From assembly GCA_030431825.1 (NCBI GenBank), contig JAUIIJ010000026.1, forward strand, positions 1 through 64,000: a stretch of DNA of 64,000 nucleotides. The letters are read 5' to 3'. Position numbers and translations under genes: made by a program. This document shows, in pieces, positions 8,625 to 18,399 of this stretch. Positions within the stretch are counted from its first letter, which is position 1. Each line of letters starts with the position of its first letter. Source of the DNA: Alphaproteobacteria bacterium. GTDB lineage: Bacteria; Pseudomonadota; Alphaproteobacteria; Rhodobacterales; Rhodobacteraceae. The notes under the pieces were generated by a model that was not told where the DNA came from, did no database searches, and saw only the letters and a program-made list of their open reading frames with translations.

Positions 8625-9112
8625 TGCCGAAACTCGATCTTGCCTCCATTCCGTTCGCGGCATTCACGAGCTACCCGGGCAAGCTGGCACGCGCGGTCGA
8701 CGGACGCTCGCTGCAGAGACTGGGCGATGCCGGCGGGCTGACCCAGTTCGGGGTCAACATGGTGATGCTGAAGGCGGGCGCACGTTCGTCGCTGCGTCAC
8801 TATCACATGGAGCAGGACGAGTTTGTCATGGTCACGCAGGGGGTTTGCACCCTGATCGACGACCACGGATCGCATGAGATGCTGCCCGGTGACTGTGCCG
8901 CCTTCCCGGCAGGCGAGGCCAATGGCCATCATCTTGTCAACAACACCGACGCGCCCGCCGCCTTTCTGGTGGTGGGCACGCGCACCCCGACTGAGACCGC
9001 TGTTTACAGCGATATCGACATGAAGGTGACGTCGGTCAACGAGACCGACTCGAAATTCACCCGCAAAGATGGCAGCCCGCTGACGGCTGACCAGATCGGA
9101 GACACCAAATGA
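8624..9112 (+). CDS. Cupin-domain protein embedded in the fad operon
   Basis: The 162-aa protein has a single cupin_2 barrel: first motif [19 protein letters not shown] (about 47-66) with metal-ligand His, His and Glu, and second motif [19 protein letters not shown] (about 86-105) with His. Soluble, no signal peptide. It starts in the stop of fadA (TGATG) and its own stop overlaps the fadB start (ATGA), so it is stoichiometrically tied to the two thiolase/multifunctional subunits. Its reaction is unknown; a small metalloenzyme or acyl-CoA or thioester-binding accessory is conceivable. Cupin assignment is secure, function is not. Confidence 0.82.
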   Translation: MPKLDLASIPFAAFTSYPGKLARAVDGRSLQRLGDAGGLTQFGVNMVMLKAGARSSLRHYHMEQDEFVMVTQGVCTLIDDHGSHEMLPGDCAAFPAGEANGHHLVNNTDAPAAFLVVGTRTPTETAVYSDIDMKVTSVNETDSKFTRKDGSPLTADQIGDTK

Positions 9113-11310
9113 CCGATTTCACCATGACAAAGGACGCCGAGGGCGTCGCGACCATCACCTGGGACGTGCCCGGGAAATCCATGAACGTCATGTCCCTGAA
9201 CGGGCTTCAGGAGCTGAGCGACTGCATCGACGATGCGCTGGCGGATGATGCCGTCAAGGGCATCGTGATCACCAGCGGCAAGGAGGGATCCTTTGCCGGG
9301 GGCATGGATTTGAACCTGCTGGCCAAGATGAAGGACGACGCGGGCGATGATCCGGCGCGCGGATTGTTCGAAGGGACGATGCAGATGCATGCCCTGCTGC
9401 GCAAGATCGAGCGCGCCGGCATGGATCCGAAAACCAACAAGGGCGGCAAGCCGATCGCCTCCGCCCTGCCCGGCACCGCCGCCGGGATCGGTCTGGAACT
9501 GCCGCTGGCGACCCATCGCATCTTTGTTGCCGACAACCCCAAGGCGCGGATCGGCCTGCCCGAGATCATGGTCGGTATCTTTCCCGGCGCGGGCGGCACC
9601 ACGCGGCTGGTGCGCAAGCTGGGTGCGATGGGCGCGTCGCCCTTCCTGCTCGAAGGCAAGATGCTCGCACCGCAAAAGGCCAAGGCCGCGGGGCTTGTCG
9701 ACGAGGTGGTGGACGATCCGGTCGCCGCGGCCCGCGACTGGGTTCTGAACGCCAAGGAAAGTGACATCGTCAAGCCCTGGGACGCCAAGGGGTACAAGAT
9801 GCCCGGCGGCGCGCCCTATCACCCGGCGGGCTTCATGACCTTCGTGGGCGCCAACGCAATGGTGCATGGCAAGACGCAGGGCGCATTCCCGGCACCCAAG
9901 GCGCTGCTGAGCGCGGTCTATGAAGGGGCGCTGGTCGATTTCGACACCGCGCTCAGGATCGAGGCGCGCTGGTTCACATCGGTTCTCATGAACCCGAGTT
10001 CGGGCGCGATGATCCGCTCGCTCTTCCTGAACAAGGAGGCGCTTGAAAAAGGCGCTGTGCGACCGCAGGACGTGCCGGATCAACGTGTGAAGAAGCTCGG
10101 CGTTCTCGGCGCGGGCATGATGGGCGCGGGCATCGCACTGGTCAGCGCCCAGGCCGGAATCGATGTCATCCTGATCGACCGTGATCAGGCGGCGGCGGAC
10201 AAGGGCAAGGCCTATACGGAAGCCTATCTGGACAAGGGAATCGCCCGCAAGAAGGTCACGCCCGAAAAGAAGGAGGCGATGCTGAACCTGATCACCGCCA
10301 CGCCGGATCTCGACCGGCTCAGCGACTGTGACCTGATCATCGAAGCCGTGTTCGAAGACCCCAAGGTCAAGGCCGAGATGACCCAGAAGGTCGAGGCGAT
10401 CATCCCCGAGGATTGCATCTTTGCCTCCAACACCTCGACGCTGCCGATCACCGGGCTGGCCAAGGCATCCAAACGCCCGGACCAGTTCATCGGCATCCAC
10501 TTCTTTTCACCGGTCGAAAAGATGCTGCTTGTCGAGATCATCAAGGGCAAGGAAACCGGCCCCCGCGCGGTGGCCAAGGCGCTGGATTACGTACGCCAGA
10601 TCCGCAAGACCCCCATCGTCGTCAATGACGCGCGGTTCTTCTATTGCAACCGCTGCATCATCCCCTACGGCAACGAAGCAACGCGCATGATCACCGAAGG
10701 CGTCGCGCCGGTCCTGATCGATCACGCCGCGCAGCAACTGGGCTTCCCGGTCGGTCCGGTGCAGCTTGGCGATGAAACCAGCATCGACCTCGCCGCCAAG
10801 ATCACCCGCGCCACCAAGGAAGCGATGGGCAACGAATATCCCGCCTCCGAAGCCGACGATCTGGTGTTCTGGATGGAAGAACAGGGGCGTCTGGGCCGCA
10901 AGGCCAAGGCCGGATATTTCGATTACGACGAAAAGGGCAAGCGTATCGGATACTGGCAGGGGATCCATGACAGGTATCCGCTCGCCGAAGAGCAGCCAGA
11001 TCTCATCGAAGTGCAGGAACGCCTGATGTTCTCGCAGGTGCTGGAAGCGGTGCGCGCGCTGGAAGAAGGCGTCATCGAAGACATCCGCGAGGCCGATGTG
11101 GGCGCGATTCTGGCCTGGGGTTTTGCGCCCTGGTCCGGTGGCCCGCTCAGCTGGCTCGACATCATCGGCGCGCCCTATGCCGTCGAACGCTGTGACCAGT
11201 TGACCGAGAAATACGGCGAACGGTTCAAATGCCCCGACCTGCTGCGCGAGATGGCGGAAAAGGGTCAGACCTTCTATGGCCGTTTCGCGCCCGAGGCTGC
11301 GGCGGCCTGA
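9109..11310 (+). CDS. fadB: FadB/FadJ-type 3-hydroxyacyl-CoA dehydrogenase / enoyl-CoA hydratase
   Basis: The 733-aa multifunctional alpha subunit has an N-terminal crotonase domain (1 to about 190), with the oxyanion-hole regions [15 protein letters not shown] and [18 protein letters not shown]. It then has an NAD-binding Rossmann motif [14 protein letters not shown] near residue 328 and the dehydrogenase signature with catalytic His in [12 protein letters not shown] near 463. A second 3HCDH C-terminal domain follows. It hydrates enoyl-CoA and oxidises the 3-hydroxyacyl-CoA. Start ATG 9109 overlaps the cupin stop. Last gene of the cluster; no clear intrinsic terminator was seen after it. Confidence 0.93.
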   Translation: MTDFTMTKDAEGVATITWDVPGKSMNVMSLNGLQELSDCIDDALADDAVKGIVITSGKEGSFAGGMDLNLLAKMKDDAGDDPARGLFEGTMQMHALLRKIERAGMDPKTNKGGKPIASALPGTAAGIGLELPLATHRIFVADNPKARIGLPEIMVGIFPGAGGTTRLVRKLGAMGASPFLLEGKMLAPQKAKAAGLVDEVVDDPVAAARDWVLNAKESDIVKPWDAKGYKMPGGAPYHPAGFMTFVGANAMVHGKTQGAFPAPKALLSAVYEGALVDFDTALRIEARWFTSVLMNPSSGAMIRSLFLNKEALEKGAVRPQDVPDQRVKKLGVLGAGMMGAGIALVSAQAGIDVILIDRDQAAADKGKAYTEAYLDKGIARKKVTPEKKEAMLNLITATPDLDRLSDCDLIIEAVFEDPKVKAEMTQKVEAIIPEDCIFASNTSTLPITGLAKASKRPDQFIGIHFFSPVEKMLLVEIIKGKETGPRAVAKALDYVRQIRKTPIVVNDARFFYCNRCIIPYGNEATRMITEGVAPVLIDHAAQQLGFPVGPVQLGDETSIDLAAKITRATKEAMGNEYPASEADDLVFWMEEQGRLGRKAKAGYFDYDEKGKRIGYWQGIHDRYPLAEEQPDLIEVQERLMFSQVLEAVRALEEGVIEDIREADVGAILAWGFAPWSGGPLSWLDIIGAPYAVERCDQLTEKYGERFKCPDLLREMAEKGQTFYGRFAPEAAAA

Positions 11311-11559
11311 CCGGACATGACCGGGACACCTGCCGGCGCATCCGGCCCGCACGGGCACGGCGCCGGCGGGTGACCCTGTAAACCAATTCTGCCGGCAGCG
11401 GAGTCCTGGTGCCGGCGAACGTTCTTTCAACCGAGGGCAAGGGCGGCGGTCGGCATTGTGCATCGCCGGTTCGGAACACTGCCGGAATGCCGCGCGCAGA
11501 TGTGCGGGCGAAAGAGCGCGCAGGTCCCGCCCTGCCCGGTGCGCCGGTGCCCTGCCCGG
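11311..11559. other. Intergenic, convergent gene ends
   Basis: Between the end of fadB (plus) and the end of the sulfotransferase gene (minus). Very GC-rich, with small dyads such as GCCGGCGC...GCGCCGGC, but no T-tract terminator and no supportable gene. The ORF-track entries here are shadows. Confidence 0.5.
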
Positions 11560-12222
11560 TCAGCCGAAGGCATAACCGAAACGGGCAATGTCCTCGGCAC
11601 AGCATTCGGCGATCGCCGCCGCGCTTTCATCAGTGTAATAGCCGCGATAATCGCGCGCGCGCGGCGACTGGTTCTCTTGCGGCAACCGCAGGTCGAAGCC
11701 CAGATGTGCAATCAGCGGCGCCGCATCTTCTTCAAACCGTTCGAGCCGGATAAAGGCATCGCATTGTTCACGCCCGTCCGAGCGGCGCATGAAACGCCCT
11801 GCCGGGTAGGATCGAAACGCCGACATGATCAGGGGATGTGTGACAAATCCGGAATAATCCAATTGCCGTGCCAATTTGACGGCAGGGTGATCGAAACTCT
11901 GCTCCCGCAGCCAGTGGTAATAACTTACCGCCCGGTCCCACGGATTGCGCACCAGCGTGAATGCAAACAATTGATCCAAAATCTCTGGCGCGACCAGCCC
12001 TTCGATATCCGCGAGCGTCGAGTGTTTCCACAGACGACCGCGCGACCTGGCATCCCGCAGACGTCGGCGGCGGTTGCGGGCCTTGGGGGTGTCTCCGAGC
12101 ATGATATCATCCCGCATGGCGCGCGACTCAAGGGCGAGCGCCAGTGACGTTCCTCCCGTCTTGGGGATATGGATGAAAACGTATTGACGCCCTATGGAAA
12201 CAATCACGCAGCCGCCCACCAT
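11560..12222 (-). CDS. Sulfotransferase family 2-like protein
   Basis: The protein (220 aa from the ATG at 12222, or 215 from a GTG at 12207) has the PAPS-binding 5'-phosphosulfate loop HIPKTGGTSLALALE near its N-terminus and the 3'-phosphate motif VRNPWDRAVSYYHWL in the middle, both hallmarks of the Sulfotransfer_2 family. It would transfer sulfate from PAPS to a carbohydrate or other acceptor. The ORF-track start at 12261 adds 13 unrelated residues and is less likely. Homologues I recall begin with M/V-IVSIGRQYVF, so the GTG start is a real alternative. It is monocistronic and divergent from the VPLPA-CTERM gene. Confidence 0.8.
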   Translation of the reverse strand: MVGGCVIVSIGRQYVFIHIPKTGGTSLALALESRAMRDDIMLGDTPKARNRRRRLRDARSRGRLWKHSTLADIEGLVAPEILDQLFAFTLVRNPWDRAVSYYHWLREQSFDHPAVKLARQLDYSGFVTHPLIMSAFRSYPAGRFMRRSDGREQCDAFIRLERFEEDAAPLIAHLGFDLRLPQENQSPRARDYRGYYTDESAAAIAECCAEDIARFGYAFG

Positions 12223-12387
12223 TTGATGCAGTGTACAGGACAATAATTGCGGGTTGTCCACAATTGCTCTTTCGAGAAACCGGTAAATTGTATTTTTTTT
12301 GTAAAATCAATTGATTTCATTTGAATTGGCCCGTGAACAAGTAGATAATGAGCGCCGTGAAAAGTGTATTTTTGAGGAACGCAATCC
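12223..12387. promoter_or_regulatory. AT-rich divergent promoter region with a 14-bp palindrome
   Basis: This stretch separates the divergent sulfotransferase and VPLPA-CTERM genes and is strikingly AT-rich compared with its surroundings (TTGTATTTTTTTTGTAAAA). A perfect 14-bp palindrome, AAATCAATTGATTT, lies at 12304-12317 and could be an operator. TGAGGAACG is the ribosome binding site for the plus-strand gene. No consensus promoter pair could be fixed with confidence. Confidence 0.45.
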
Positions 12388-13047
12388 ATGTTTGCTAAAA
12401 ACTCTACAATTCTCGCAGCTGCCGCGGTCGCCCTGACCGTTGCCGGCGGTGCGCAGGCCGCGACACTGGGTATGTTTACCCATGACTACGGCACTGGCAG
12501 CGGGAATGTGGCACCGGTTCAGTACGGATCCGGCGCACTCAACTCCGACTCGGTGACCGTCGCCGACAACGAGGCACCGCGCTTTCAGGACAATTTTGAC
12601 CTGAGCTCGGTTTCGGGAACGATCCAACGTTTCGATCTGACGCTGACCTTTGGTGGCGCAGGACCAAGCGGTATTTTCAGCTTGGGCGAACGCTGGCAGG
12701 CCCGCATTCTCGGTTCGGATGACAACTCGTCGGCCGACGACAACTTCGTGACGCTGTATGACGAAGCGAGCCCCCAGACCATCACGCTGAGCTTCTGGAC
12801 GGATTTCGGGGCACCCGATGCCTTTGCGCACTCGGTCGCAACCGAAATGTTCTCGTTCGGCTTTGCGGAAAACACCGGCTCTGGCTGGCCCTATTACGGC
12901 GCGGACGAATTCGACCTTCAGAGCGCATCTCTCCGGGTCGTCGGAGAGCCGGAACTGACCCCGGTTCCGCTGCCCGCAACGATGCCGCTGCTGATGGCGG
13001 CCATTGGCGGTCTCGGCTACGCGGCGCGTCGTCGTCGCAAGAGCTGA
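12388..13047 (+). CDS. VPLPA-CTERM sorting-domain exported protein
   Basis: The 219-aa protein has a signal peptide (MFAKNSTILAAAAVALTVAGGAQA, cleavage near residue 25), a beta-rich mostly acidic middle and a C-terminal sorting tail: VPLPATMPLLMAAIGGLGYAARRRRKS, that is the VPLPA motif, a hydrophobic helix and a basic end. This tail is the alphaproteobacterial PEP-CTERM variant recognised by an exosortase (XrtD type in family knowledge) and implies export and processing, probably with exopolysaccharide. No exosortase gene is in this window. The core (PEP-CTERM-like jelly roll, 30-185) has no predicted activity. Confidence 0.88.
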   Translation: MFAKNSTILAAAAVALTVAGGAQAATLGMFTHDYGTGSGNVAPVQYGSGALNSDSVTVADNEAPRFQDNFDLSSVSGTIQRFDLTLTFGGAGPSGIFSLGERWQARILGSDDNSSADDNFVTLYDEASPQTITLSFWTDFGAPDAFAHSVATEMFSFGFAENTGSGWPYYGADEFDLQSASLRVVGEPELTPVPLPATMPLLMAAIGGLGYAARRRRKS

Positions 13048-13069
13048 GCTTCAGACACATGACTTTTTG

Positions 13070-13100
13070 AAAGGCGGCGCGGTGCGTCGCCTTTCTTTTT
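13070..13100 (+). terminator. Rho-independent terminator after the VPLPA-CTERM gene
   Basis: AAAGGCGGCG-CGGT-GCGTCGCCTTT followed by CTTTTT: a stem of about 10 bp with a short loop and a T tract, 23 bases after the stop codon. Confidence 0.85.
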
Positions 13101-13186
13101 GCAGAAGCGCCCGTCGCAATCCCGATTGAAAGCCGTGTGCCTTGACCCTAGGGTTCGCGATATTGCGGCATCGGAGGTATTGCGAC

Positions 13187-14812
13187 ATGGGGTGGATGAA
13201 GGACGAAACCGGGCTCGACAAGGTGGCGGCCAATTATGTCCCGCTGACGCCGCTCTCGGGATTGCGCCGGGCCGCGCATGTCTTTGCCGGCGACATGGCG
13301 GTTGTCTACGGCACCCACCGCAAGACCTATGCAGAATATCACGACCGCTGCACGCGCCTGGCATCGGCGCTCGCGACGCGCGGGGTCGCGCCCGGCGATG
13401 TGGTGGCCACGGTCCTGCCCAACATCCCGGCCCATGCCGAGGCGCATTTCGGGGTACCGGCCTGCGGCGCGGTCCTGAACGCGATCAATACGCGGCTCGA
13501 TGTGGGCACCGTGGCCTATATTCTGGAGCATGGCGAGGCGCGGGCGGTACTGGTGGATACACAATTCATCACGCTTGTCGAACAGGCCATCGCCCGCAAC
13601 GACGGCCCGCCGCCCATCGTGATCGAAGTCCCCGATGAAGACGCGGGCTTTCCGGCGACCGGACGTCACGCGACCTATGAACAGGTACTGGACGATGCCG
13701 ACCCCGACTTCGAGTGGATCATGCCCGGCGACGAATGGGAGAGCATCGCGCTCAACTATACCAGCGGGACAACCGGACGCCCCAAGGGCGTGGTCTATCA
13801 TCATCGCGGCGCCTATCTGAACGCGATGGGCCAGGTGATCAGCTGGGGTATGGTGCTGCGGCCGCGTTATCTCACCATCGTGCCGCTGTTTCACTGCAAT
13901 GGCTGGTGCCACACGTGGATGATGCCGATGGTCGGGGGCACGATCATCTGTTGCCGCGACATCACCGCGCCAGCGATTTTCGATGCCATCGCTGACGAGG
14001 GCGCCACACATTTCGGTGGCGCACCCATCGTGTTGAACATGCTGGTCAACGCCCCCGAGGCCGAGCGCCGGAGCTTTGACCACACGGTCGAGGTGTTCAC
14101 CGCCGGCGCCCCCCCTGCCCCGGCCACGCTGGCCAAGATCGAACCGATGGGTTTCCACGTCACACAGGTTTACGGACTGACCGAGGTTTACGGGCCGGCC
14201 ACGGAATGCACCTGGGGTCCGCATCTCGATCATCTGCAGGGTGACGCGCGCGCCGCGATCAAGGCCCGCCAGGGCGTCGCCATGCCCTTCATGGAGCACA
14301 TCACCGTGGTGGACGAGCAGATGGCGCAGATCCCGATGGATGGCCGCGCGCAGGGCGAGATCGTGATGCGTGGCAACGGAACCATGAAGGGGTATTACAA
14401 GAACCCCGAAGCCACCGCCGAGGCGTTCAAGGGCGGGTATTTCCACACCGGCGACATCGCGGTTCAGCACCCGGATCGCTATATCCAGATCGCCGACCGC
14501 GCCAAGGATATCATCATCTCGGGTGGTGAGAATATCAGTTCGGTGGAGATTGAGGGTGTATTGATGGGACATCCCGATGTTCTGCTGGCCGCGGTCGTGG
14601 CCAAGCCGGACGACAAATGGGGCGAGGTTCCCTGCGCCTTCGTCGAACTCAAGGACGGGACGGACCCGACCGAGGCGGAGCTGATTGCCTATTGCCGCGA
14701 AACGCTGGCGGGTTTCAAAACCCCCAAGAAAGTGGTGTTTCAGGAATTGCCAAAGACCTCGACCGGCAAAATCCAGAAATTCGAATTGCGCAATCATGCC
14801 GCCGCGCTCTGA
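13187..14812 (+). CDS. Acyl-CoA synthetase / AMP-binding acyl-activating enzyme
   Basis: The 541-aa adenylate-forming enzyme carries the phosphate-binding motif YTSGTTGRPKGVVYHH (about 200-215), the YGLTEVYGPATE segment near 344, YFHTGDIA, and the C-terminal KTSTGKIQKFELR with the adenylating Lys. It makes acyl-CoA from an acid, ATP and CoA, and could feed the fad cluster. I start at ATG 13187, preceded by TCGGAGG, instead of 13142, which adds residues not found in the family. It resembles medium-chain acyl-activating enzymes rather than DmdB. Substrate not determinable by reading. Confidence 0.9.
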   Translation: MGWMKDETGLDKVAANYVPLTPLSGLRRAAHVFAGDMAVVYGTHRKTYAEYHDRCTRLASALATRGVAPGDVVATVLPNIPAHAEAHFGVPACGAVLNAINTRLDVGTVAYILEHGEARAVLVDTQFITLVEQAIARNDGPPPIVIEVPDEDAGFPATGRHATYEQVLDDADPDFEWIMPGDEWESIALNYTSGTTGRPKGVVYHHRGAYLNAMGQVISWGMVLRPRYLTIVPLFHCNGWCHTWMMPMVGGTIICCRDITAPAIFDAIADEGATHFGGAPIVLNMLVNAPEAERRSFDHTVEVFTAGAPPAPATLAKIEPMGFHVTQVYGLTEVYGPATECTWGPHLDHLQGDARAAIKARQGVAMPFMEHITVVDEQMAQIPMDGRAQGEIVMRGNGTMKGYYKNPEATAEAFKGGYFHTGDIAVQHPDRYIQIADRAKDIIISGGENISSVEIEGVLMGHPDVLLAAVVAKPDDKWGEVPCAFVELKDGTDPTEAELIAYCRETLAGFKTPKKVVFQELPKTSTGKIQKFELRNHAAAL

Positions 14813-14892
14813 TACGCGGGCGTGAATCGGTTTGCCGCCTTGGCGGGTCATGGTAAGAGTGGCGAAAACAGAGGCTTCGCAGACCCCGCAAC

Positions 14893-15906
14893 ATGACGGC
14901 GCTCAAGAAATACGAAAGGCTCGAAGCCTCGGGTCTGTGGCGGGCGTCGCCCGACGAGCAGCGACGCGAGGTGATCGTCAAGATCGGCGAAGCGACCCTG
15001 ACCATCACCGACACGAAGGAACAGCCGCTGGCCCACTGGTCACTGGCGGCGGTGCAACGCCAGAACCCCGGTGACTTTCCCGCCATCTTCTTTCCCGACG
15101 GCGATCCCGGCGAAACGCTCGAGATTGCCGAGGACGAGACCGCGATGCTGGACGCCATCGCCAGGCTGCGGCGCGCCATCGATCGCAGCCGGTCACGCCC
15201 CGGTCGCCTGCGCTTTGCCGGGTCGATGACATTTGCCGTGATTGTCGTGCTGCTGCTGGCCTTCTGGTTGCCGGGCGTGTTGCGGAACCACGCGCTGAAT
15301 GTGGTGCCCGATATCCAGCGCGAAGCCATCGGCAAGGCGCTCCTCGGGCGCATCGAACGCGTGGCCGGGGTCGCCTGCGGTAACGCCGAGACCACACCGG
15401 TACTGGCACGGCTGGCCAAGCGGTCGGGGGCACGGCGGGTGGTCGTCCTGCCCGCCGGGGTCGTCGACAGCCGCAACCTGCCCGGCGGTGTCATCCTGCT
15501 GAACAAGTCGCTGATCGAGGATTACGAAGGCCCGGCGGTCGCCGCGGGCTATATCCTGTCCGAAACGGTGCAGGCCAAAGAGAACGATCCTCTCGAACGG
15601 CTGCTCAGCTATGCCGGGCCGGTCGCGAGTTTCCGGCTTCTGACGACCGGCAAAGTGACACAGGACACGCTCGACAGCTATGCGGAATGGGTGCTGATTT
15701 CACCGCGCCCGCCAATTGCACCCGATGTGTTGCTGGCGGCGTTCAAGGCGGCGCAACTGCCGTCATCCCCCTATGCCTATGCGCGCGACATCACCGGGGA
15801 ATCCGTGCTTGAACTGATCGAAGCCGACCCTATGGCGGGACGGGATACCGATCCGATCCTGCCGGATCGCGAATGGGTTCAGCTTCAGAATATCTGTGGC
15901 GGGTGA
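14893..15906 (+). CDS. Uncharacterised membrane-anchored protein
   Basis: Not recognised beyond being a likely conserved Roseobacter hypothetical. The 337-aa protein has a cytoplasmic N-terminal region of about 110 residues (beta-strand-rich, VIVKIGEATLTITDTKEQPLA), one strong transmembrane helix at about 112-132 (LRFAGSMTFAVIVVLLLAFWL) and a roughly 200-residue soluble domain. That domain contains ARRVVVLPAGVVDSRNLPGGVILLNKSLIEDY, reminiscent of the active-site-flanking region of M48-type membrane peptidases but without an HExxH motif. It follows the acyl-CoA ligase by 80 bp. The start lacks a strong ribosome binding site, so the start is uncertain. Confidence 0.6.
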   Translation: MTALKKYERLEASGLWRASPDEQRREVIVKIGEATLTITDTKEQPLAHWSLAAVQRQNPGDFPAIFFPDGDPGETLEIAEDETAMLDAIARLRRAIDRSRSRPGRLRFAGSMTFAVIVVLLLAFWLPGVLRNHALNVVPDIQREAIGKALLGRIERVAGVACGNAETTPVLARLAKRSGARRVVVLPAGVVDSRNLPGGVILLNKSLIEDYEGPAVAAGYILSETVQAKENDPLERLLSYAGPVASFRLLTTGKVTQDTLDSYAEWVLISPRPPIAPDVLLAAFKAAQLPSSPYAYARDITGESVLELIEADPMAGRDTDPILPDREWVQLQNICGG

Positions 15907-15940
15907 CAGCGGGCGAGTATTGTCCTGATCGCGAAACGCC

Positions 15941-16414
15941 TTACCGCGCGGTTTCCCAGAAGCGTGTCTTCTGCTGCTTGCGCGGTGTCGGTCCGCCATA
16001 GAGTTGCCGTGGCGGCGCTGCGGGTACGAGCAGTCGCGGCACTGTCTGGCTCCAGACCTGATCGCTCTGTGCGTCGCCCCGCGCGGTGCCCTGCCCCCGG
16101 TTCGGGTTCAGGCGACCATCCGTCCACGCCGCCTTGTAGCCGCGCGGAACGAACGCGTAGGTCCCCGTCCCGGTAGGTTTCAGAGTGGTGATCCCGCGTT
16201 GCGGATTCAGCCGCCCGTCATGCCAGGCCGGTTTGTAACCGCGCGGCACGGTCACGTCGCGCGCCTGCTGGCGCTCCTCGTAGATGTGGTAAGGCAGAAC
16301 CCGCGTCGTCTGCGGCAACGCCGGTACAACGTCACCCTCGGCGGATACCGAGGACGACACGCCCCCCAGACCGAGACTCAGGATCATGGCTGCCAAAAGG
16401 TGATGCGCGTTCAT
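15941..16414 (-). CDS. Secreted protein with duplicated YK-AW-DGRLNP-RG motif
   Basis: The 157-aa product starts with a signal peptide (MNAHHLLAAMILSLGLGGVSSSVSA, about 25 residues). It then has two near-identical motifs, VPRGYKPAWHDGRLNPQRG (about 56-74) and VPRGYKAAWTDGRLNPNRG (about 89-107), followed by a basic Pro-rich tail. I recall the GYxxAWxDxRLNPxR signature in several exported Rhodobacterales proteins, but no function is established to my knowledge. Likely periplasmic or envelope-associated. It is reverse-strand, in line with the downstream upp operon but separated by 63 bp, and its promoter is unclear. Confidence 0.7.
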   Translation of the reverse strand: MNAHHLLAAMILSLGLGGVSSSVSAEGDVVPALPQTTRVLPYHIYEERQQARDVTVPRGYKPAWHDGRLNPQRGITTLKPTGTGTYAFVPRGYKAAWTDGRLNPNRGQGTARGDAQSDQVWSQTVPRLLVPAAPPRQLYGGPTPRKQQKTRFWETAR

Positions 16415-16477
16415 ATGGTCCCTCGGGAGTGGCCTGACGAAACTCTGCCGCAGATCGGCATGCGTGTCAAAGCGCGA

Positions 16478-17110
16478 TCATTTGGTTCCGAACATGCGGT
16501 CGCCCGCGTCACCCAGGCCCGGCACGATATACCCCTGGCTGTTCAGCTTGCGATCGATCGACGCGGTCACGATCGGCACATCCGGGTGGGCCTCCTGCAT
16601 CCGCGCGATGCCCTCGGGGGCAGCCAGAAGGCACAGGAAACGGATATTGGTGGCCCCGGCCTGCTTGAGCAGGTCCACCGCCGCCGCCGATGAATTTCCG
16701 GTTGCCAGCATCGGATCGACCGCGATCACCAGCCGGTCCTCCAGCCCATCGGGCACCTTGAAATAATACTGCACCGGTTGCAGCGTCTTTTCATCGCGGT
16801 AGAGGCCGACAAACCCCACGCGCGCCAGCGGGATCAGTTCCAGAACGCCGTCCAGCATCCCGTTGCCCGCCCGCAGGATCGACACGAGGGCCAGCTTCTT
16901 GCCCGCAAGGGTGGGCGCATCCATCTCTTCCAGCGGGGTTTCGATGGGTTTTCTCGTCATCGGCATTTCGCGGGTCACTTCATAGGCCAGAAGCTGCGTG
17001 ATCTCGCGCAAGAGCTGGCGGAACACCGCGGTGGGGGTGTCCTTTTCCCGCATCAGGCTCAGCTTGTGCTGAACCAGCGGATGATCAACGACTGTGACGG
17101 CTTCTGACAT
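16478..17110 (-). CDS. upp: Uracil phosphoribosyltransferase
   Basis: The 210-aa cytosolic enzyme makes UMP from uracil and PRPP. Visible are [17 protein letters not shown] at the N-terminus, [12 protein letters not shown] (about 75-86), the PRPP loop [18 protein letters not shown] and the C-terminal [13 protein letters not shown], all standard. The ORF-track start (17434) adds over 100 residues; the family start is [12 protein letters not shown] at 17110 with GGGAGAG just upstream. It is the last gene of the cdd-deoA-deoB-upp set, 77 bp after deoB, which fits salvage of uracil released by nucleoside breakdown. Confidence 0.95.
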   Translation of the reverse strand: MSEAVTVVDHPLVQHKLSLMREKDTPTAVFRQLLREITQLLAYEVTREMPMTRKPIETPLEEMDAPTLAGKKLALVSILRAGNGMLDGVLELIPLARVGFVGLYRDEKTLQPVQYYFKVPDGLEDRLVIAVDPMLATGNSSAAAVDLLKQAGATNIRFLCLLAAPEGIARMQEAHPDVPIVTASIDRKLNSQGYIVPGLGDAGDRMFGTK

Positions 17111-17187
17111 GCGACTCTCCCGGATATTCTGCATCATGTTGTGGGCCAGGGTCGTCGGGTCTGCAACCCATGGACAAACCCGCCGCC

Positions 17188-18399
17188 TCAGAAAAAGCTG
17201 GTGCCGGCTCCGCGGGGCTGCACCCCGAGGTGATCCGCAACACTTGCGGCCACGTCGGCAAAACCCACATGCCCCACGGACCGTGCGCCCCGCCCGCCGA
17301 TCAGGACCGGCACCCGCTCGCGCGTGTGGTCGGTTCCCGTCCAGCTGGGATCGTTGCCATGATCGGCAGTCAGGACCATCATGTCGTCCGGGCGCAACCG
17401 GGGCAGGATCCGGCCCAGTTCCGCGTCGAACCATTCCAGCGCCGCGGCATAGCCGGAGATGTCGCGCCGATGACCGAAACGGCTGTCGAACTCGACGAAA
17501 TTGGCAAAGGTCAGGCTGCCCTCCTCGGCCGTGTCGACGAGGTCTGACAGGTGCCCCATCAACGTGGCATCATCCCCCTTGCGCAGGTCGTCTATGCCCT
17601 GCATCGAAAAGATGTCGCCGATCTTGCCGACCGCGTAGACACGCCGCCCCGCATCCTGAACCCAGTTGGTCAGCACCGGTGCTGGCGGCGCAATGGCAAA
17701 ATCGCGGCGGTTCGACGTTCGTATGAACCCGGTATCGGCCTGCCCGGTAAAGGGCCGTGCGATGACCCGGCCCACCTTCATGGCGTGAAGGTGCGGCGCA
17801 ATCGCGGCGCAGAGGTCGAGCAGGCGTTGCAGCCCGAAATGATCCTCGTGCGCGGCAATCTGAAAGACCGAGTCCGCCGAGGTATAGCAGATCGGCCAGC
17901 CGCTCCCGATGTGATCGGCGCCCAGTTCGGCAATGATGCGGGTGCCCGATGCGTGACAATTGCCCAGGGTGCCGGCCGTACCCGCCGCCGCCGCCACCCG
18001 TTGCATGAGGCTGTCGGGAAAGGCCGGGGTGCTGTCGGGAAAGTAATGCCAGTCCCAGGGCACCGGCACCCCGGCCAGTTCCCAATGTCCCGAGGGCGTA
18101 TCCTTGCCCCGCGACTCTTCCGTGGCAACGCCCCAGACTCCCTTCGGATCGGCGCCGAGACCCGGTGCAGGCACCCCCGAGGCCAGCCGCACCGCAGCCC
18201 CGAGCCCGAGCCGGTCGAGATTGGGCAGTTTCAATGCGCCGCTGCGCCCGCGCTCGGCCCGCCCCGCCATGCAGGCCTGTGCGATATGGGCCACCGTATT
18301 GGCCCCGGTATCCGGCACCGTCCCGTTGTAATAGCGCCCGGCATCCGGTGCACCGCCTATGCCGACGGAATCCATCACCACCAGAAATGCGCGCGCCAT
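17188..18399 (-). CDS. deoB: Phosphopentomutase
   Basis: The 403-aa metalloenzyme of the alkaline phosphatase superfamily interconverts (deoxy)ribose 1- and 5-phosphate. The metal site reads [19 protein letters not shown] at the N-terminus, [11 protein letters not shown] follows, and the C-terminal [22 protein letters not shown] completes the Mn ligands. I start at ATG 18399 (MARAFLVV), which overlaps the deoA stop by one base (TGATG); the ORF-track start at 18732 lies inside deoA. Acts directly after DeoA in nucleoside catabolism. Confidence 0.95.
   Translation of the reverse strand: MARAFLVVMDSVGIGGAPDAGRYYNGTVPDTGANTVAHIAQACMAGRAERGRSGALKLPNLDRLGLGAAVRLASGVPAPGLGADPKGVWGVATEESRGKDTPSGHWELAGVPVPWDWHYFPDSTPAFPDSLMQRVAAAAGTAGTLGNCHASGTRIIAELGADHIGSGWPICYTSADSVFQIAAHEDHFGLQRLLDLCAAIAPHLHAMKVGRVIARPFTGQADTGFIRTSNRRDFAIAPPAPVLTNWVQDAGRRVYAVGKIGDIFSMQGIDDLRKGDDATLMGHLSDLVDTAEEGSLTFANFVEFDSRFGHRRDISGYAAALEWFDAELGRILPRLRPDDMMVLTADHGNDPSWTGTDHTRERVPVLIGGRGARSVGHVGFADVAASVADHLGVQPRGAGTSFF

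Noticed and set aside
13148-14851. 567-aa reverse-strand ORF opposite the acyl-CoA ligase
   Set aside because: His- and Arg-rich shadow translation typical of antisense in high-GC DNA; the ligase motifs on the plus strand are decisive.
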